Shown here in pieces: positions 6,845-8,723 of a stretch of 8,723 nucleotides of DNA. A program made the position numbers and the translations under genes. The DNA is from Clostridia bacterium (GTDB lineage Bacteria; Bacillota; DSM-521; Neomoorellales; Neomoorellaceae), in assembly GCA_030445875.1 (NCBI GenBank), contig JASUSX010000077.1, positions 1 through 8,723 on the forward strand. Direction: 5' to 3'. The notes below the pieces were generated by a model. That model was not told the origin of the DNA, ran no database searches, and was given only the letters and a program-made list of their open reading frames with translations. Every line of letters starts with the position of its first letter. Within the stretch, counting starts at the first letter, position 1.

Positions 6845-6883
6845 GCCCTTGTACTGCTGCAACAGTACAAGGGCGAGTTTAAG
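6845..6883. terminator. Long hairpin shared by converging transcripts
   Basis: GCCCTTGTACTG (6845-6856) and CAGTACAAGGGC (6863-6874) form a perfect 12-bp stem with a 6-nt loop just after the peptide stop codon. Read on the minus strand it is followed by TTTAGCTTATTT, a fair T-rich tail, so it should end the antisense RNA. Read on the plus strand it is followed by GAGTTTAAG, a weak tail, so toxin mRNA may partly read through to the terminator at 6971. Confidence 0.6.
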
Positions 6884-6886
6884 AAC

Positions 6887-6931
6887 CCCGGTAAGTGGGG
6901 CCCCATGGGATCCGATTATCATAGTTCCCTC
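6887..6931 (-). repeat. Inverted repeat, right copy (start of antisense RNA)
   Basis: On the minus strand this reads GAGGGAACTAT (6931-6921), TAATCGGAT (6918-6910), then CCCACTTACCGGG (6899-6887). It matches the left copy at 6688-6727 block by block. The main difference is a longer spacer between the second and third blocks (10 nt against 4). Conservation in blocks, rather than end to end, suggests the blocks matter. Confidence 0.75.
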
Positions 6932-6944
6932 TTCTAGGTATAAT
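6916..6944 (+). promoter_or_regulatory. Possible plus-strand promoter overlapping the antisense promoter
   Basis: TTATCA (6916-6921), a 17-nt spacer and a perfect TATAAT (6939-6944) form a plausible promoter reading right. Its -10 overlaps the -10 of the minus-strand promoter by two bases through the palindromic ATAATTAT. A plus transcript would meet the terminator at 6971-6992 within about 40 nt, so it may be inert or make only a very short RNA. Confidence 0.3.
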
Positions 6945-6971
6945 TATTTCGTTTTATATGCCGAATGTCAA
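6943..6971 (-). promoter_or_regulatory. Strong minus-strand promoter for the antisense RNA
   Basis: On the minus strand a perfect -35 TTGACA (6971-6966) is followed after 17 nt by AATAAT (6948-6943), one base off the consensus -10. Transcription would start near 6936 and run left towards the 3' end of the small peptide gene. It is the best promoter match noticed in the window. There is no open reading frame worth calling immediately downstream, which points to an RNA product. Confidence 0.6.
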
Positions 6972-6992
6972 GCCCTGTAGGGGCTTTTTTAT
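6971..6992 (+). terminator. Rho-independent terminator for rightward transcripts
   Basis: AGCCCT-GTA-GGGGCT (6971-6985) forms a six-pair stem (one G-U) followed directly by a run of T to 6990. It reads only on the plus strand. It would stop readthrough from hypE and the small peptide gene before they enter the opposing oxidoreductase genes. Its first base is shared with the -35 of the antisense promoter. Confidence 0.75.
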
Positions 6993-7009
6993 TCGAGGAA
7001 GACCGAGTT

Positions 7010-7825
7010 TTATCCCGGCAAATGGGCAAACCTGGCCTGGGGCGCCAAGTAGTCACGCAAAGGGCGGCGATGGGCGATTTCTTTTACCGTCAACCGCCCG
7101 TTTTCGTATTCGGCCAGGGGCCATTGCCCGGTCTGGACGGCCAGGCGGGCGAGCTTAACCGTCAGTTCGGTGGGATAGCCCCAGCCCGGCGGGCACGGGG
7201 AGAGGACCTGGATGTAGGATGGTCCTTTTATCTGCATGGCCTTCTGCACCTTGGTCAGGTAGTCCTGGGGATAGCCGATGCTGGCCGTAGCCGCATAGGG
7301 TATATCATGGGCAGCTACAATACGCAACATATCCTTTTTGGGCCTCTCTTCACCCCCGCCCACGCTGCCCACCGGCGTGGTCGTGGTCCGCGCCCCCAGG
7401 GGGGTAGCCCCGCTGCGCTGCACGCCGGTATTCATGTAGGCTTCATTATCATAGCAGATGAAAATAAAATTATCGCCCCGCTCGACGGCGCCGGATAAAG
7501 CCTGGAGCCCGATGTCAACGGTACCACCGTCGCCGGCCAGCCCTACGACCCTGACCCCTTTTTTGCCCCGGCATTTCAAGCCGGCCACCACCCCGGAAAC
7601 GGCCGCCGCCGTGCTGGGAAAGGTGACATTGACGCAGGGAACCTTGAAGGCCAGCTGGGGATAAAAGGTGGTTACCCCCAGCAGGCAGCTCGGCGTGGTA
7701 ACTATGACTGTCTCCGGCCCCAGGACCTTCAGGGCCATACGAACGGCAAGAATGCCGCCGCAGCCGGCGCAGGCATAAGACCCCTGCACCAGTTCGACAT
7801 CAGGTAATTCTTTTATTTTAACCAT
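7010..7825 (-). CDS. porB: Pyruvate/2-oxoacid:ferredoxin oxidoreductase, beta subunit
   Basis: This is the thiamine-diphosphate subunit of a multi-subunit enzyme that oxidises a 2-oxoacid to acyl-CoA and CO2 (or the reverse) with ferredoxin. Its 271 residues are normal. Cys19 and Cys22 (YACAGCGG), Cys47 (TPSCLLG) and the cysteine of LSPCPPGW are the likely ligands of the [4Fe-4S] cluster. The thiamine diphosphate/Mg site is seen in LAGDGGTVDIGLQ (Asp99) and YDNEAYMNTGVQRSG (Asn127). The QRSGATPLGARTTTTPVG stretch is typical of pyruvate-type (PorB) beta subunits, but VorB/IorB-like relatives cannot be excluded, so the substrate is an inference. ATG at 7825-7823 has GGAGG (7838-7834) 8 nt upstream. 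It lies downstream of the alpha subunit gene in one transcription unit. Confidence 0.9.
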   Translation of the reverse strand: MVKIKELPDVELVQGSYACAGCGGILAVRMALKVLGPETVIVTTPSCLLGVTTFYPQLAFKVPCVNVTFPSTAAAVSGVVAGLKCRGKKGVRVVGLAGDGGTVDIGLQALSGAVERGDNFIFICYDNEAYMNTGVQRSGATPLGARTTTTPVGSVGGGEERPKKDMLRIVAAHDIPYAATASIGYPQDYLTKVQKAMQIKGPSYIQVLSPCPPGWGYPTELTVKLARLAVQTGQWPLAEYENGRLTVKEIAHRRPLRDYLAPQARFAHLPG

Positions 7826-7894
7826 AGTACTTTCCTCCAGGCTATTTCTTGTTCAATTCGAAGGTAAAGCGAACCGGTTGTATACTTGCTGCTT

Positions 7895-8723
7895 TTATTT
7901 CTGCCAGTCGCCGTTAATAACCTGTTTTTCGCCCCTGTCCTGGCGCCGTACCGCCTCCAGGCAATGGCGGAAAATACCTGCCAGGTTCTCCTGGCTGATA
8001 TCGCGGCCGCCCAGACCGCCGATAAAGCCGGCCACCTGCGGCTGGACCGGCAGGCCGGCCAGGGCCGCTTTAATTTCCGTGGCCAGCACCCCTTCATAAC
8101 CAAAGGAACAATCACGATCCAGGACGGCCACCGCCCTGGCCCTGGTGAGGGCCGCCCGGAGGTCTTCCACCGGGAAAGGCCGGAAACTCCTTAGACGTAA
8201 AAGGCCCACCGCTTCGCCCTGCCGGCGTAAATAGTCCACCACTTCCCGGGCCGTGCCGGCGGTGGCGCCCATGACGACCAGCACCACGGCGGCATCATGG
8301 CAATAATAAGGGTCCACCAGGCCGCCGTAGCTGCGCTGGAAGTGGGCCCGGAACTCCCGGTCTACTTCCTTAATAACTTCTTTCGCCCGCAGCATAGCCT
8401 GCTGCTGGTAATACTTAAAGGCAGGATACAGCTCCGGCCCCGCACCGACCCCGAAGACATAGGGCCGCTGTGTATCCACGCTATACTCCGGCCGGTAGGG
8501 CGGCAGGAAGCGGTCTACGGCCTCCTGGTCCGGCACGTCCACAATTTCATCCGTGTGGGAGAGGACATAGCCGTCCAGGCAGACCATAACCGGCGTCAGC
8601 ACCTCCGGGTGGGCGGCAATTTTGTAGGCCTGCAGGCAGGTGTCCAGGGCTTCCTGGGCCGTTTCCACGTAGAGCTGGATCCAGCCCGTATCGCGGCAGG
8701 CAATGGCGTCCTGGTGATCGGCC
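7895..8723 (-). CDS. porA: Pyruvate/2-oxoacid:ferredoxin oxidoreductase, alpha subunit (partial, runs off right edge)
   Basis: This is the C-terminal ~275 residues of the alpha subunit, which carries the CoA-binding and part of the thiamine-diphosphate-facing domain. The frame is open to the window edge. There it reads ADHQDAIACRDTGWIQLYVE, matching the conserved (S)DHQDS.A.RDTGWIQ segment, so the GTG at 8668 is internal and not the start. Further family blocks are EALDTCLQAYKIA, VMVCLDGYVLSH, PDQEAVDRFLPPYRP, VVMGATAGTAREVVDYLR, GLLRLRSFRPFP, VAVLDRDCSFGYEG and GFIGGLGGRDI. A full subunit is about 390-400 residues, so ~120 N-terminal residues lie outside. The stop (TAA at 7897-7895) is 69 nt before the beta subunit start, a wider gap than usual for this pair. 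The gamma and delta (ferredoxin-like) subunits would be expected further right. Confidence 0.92.
   Translation of the reverse strand, partial: ADHQDAIACRDTGWIQLYVETAQEALDTCLQAYKIAAHPEVLTPVMVCLDGYVLSHTDEIVDVPDQEAVDRFLPPYRPEYSVDTQRPYVFGVGAGPELYPAFKYYQQQAMLRAKEVIKEVDREFRAHFQRSYGGLVDPYYCHDAAVVLVVMGATAGTAREVVDYLRRQGEAVGLLRLRSFRPFPVEDLRAALTRARAVAVLDRDCSFGYEGVLATEIKAALAGLPVQPQVAGFIGGLGGRDISQENLAGIFRHCLEAVRRQDRGEKQVINGDWQK

Larger units (their letters stand above)
6840..6936 (-). ncRNA. Candidate antisense RNA antitoxin
   Basis: A predicted transcript of about 95 nt runs leftward from the promoter at 6971-6943 to the hairpin at 6874-6845. It would be fully complementary to the 3' untranslated part of the small peptide mRNA if that mRNA extends past the hairpin. 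Its 5' part repeats the toxin leader, including CCCACTTACCGGG (6899-6887). That block resembles the leader's anti-Shine-Dalgarno strand CCCACCTACCGGG and could pair with AGGTGGG at the toxin ribosome binding site (one G-U pair). Convergent 3'-overlapping antisense RNAs are known for txpA/RatA and bsrG/SR4. The RNA itself is inferred, not shown. Confidence 0.45.

Noticed and set aside
6688..6931. Miniature inverted-repeat transposable element
   Set aside because: No target-site duplication is evident at the ends, the repeats are block-wise rather than end-to-end, and each copy coincides with a predicted transcript start. It remains a weaker alternative that a search for further copies would settle.
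1..8723. CRISPR array, tRNA, rRNA, insertion sequence or phage genes
   Set aside because: No regularly spaced repeats, tRNA-like cloverleaf, rRNA sequence, transposase or integrase was seen on either strand.

Overview
The window has two parts of different origin. Bases 1 to about 770 have moderate G+C and hold a minus-strand fragment of a sensor histidine kinase of Firmicutes (Acetobacterium/Eubacterium-like) character. The fragment is cut at both ends and carries an in-frame stop. From about 780 to the right edge the DNA is GC-rich, with the codon use and gene content of a thermophilic acetogenic clostridium. Moorella or a close relative is my inference from protein flavour and gene set, not a database match. 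The change is abrupt and falls just before the ribosome binding site of the first hydrogenase maturation gene, so it is either a recombination scar or an assembly join.

Bases 797-6621 (+ strand) are a [NiFe]-hydrogenase maturation operon in the order M52 protease (HycI/HybD type), hypA remnant, hypB remnant, hypF, hypC, hypD, hypE. The cyanide branch is complete: HypF makes carbamoyl groups, HypE (C-terminal PRIC) carries and dehydrates the thiocarbamate, and HypC/HypD assemble the Fe(CN)2CO unit. The protease that trims the large subunit is also intact. The nickel branch is broken. HypA loses its zinc domain, HypB loses its P-loop half, and a second internal gap removes about 30 more HypB residues, including the NKxD motif. 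No hydrogenase structural genes are in the window. hypE is set apart by a 235-bp gap with an operator-like palindrome and a small hairpin.

Bases 6622-7009 look empty of ordinary genes but hold a compact module that reads as a candidate type I toxin-antitoxin locus. It has a promoter, a leader whose Shine-Dalgarno lies beside and partly inside a perfect 10-bp stem, a 27-codon hydrophobic peptide gene (holin-like toxin type), a 12-bp hairpin, and a strong promoter firing back from the other strand. The first ~40 nt of the toxin leader and of the convergent antisense RNA are near copies of each other, an inverted repeat in the DNA. This is the most interesting element seen.

Bases 7010-8723 (- strand) carry two subunits of a multi-subunit pyruvate/2-oxoacid:ferredoxin oxidoreductase: a complete thiamine-diphosphate-binding beta subunit and the C-terminal ~275 residues of the alpha subunit, which runs off the right edge. 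They suit an anaerobe in which ferredoxin links 2-oxoacid oxidation to hydrogenases. They converge on the hyp operon, with a plus-strand intrinsic terminator between the two units.
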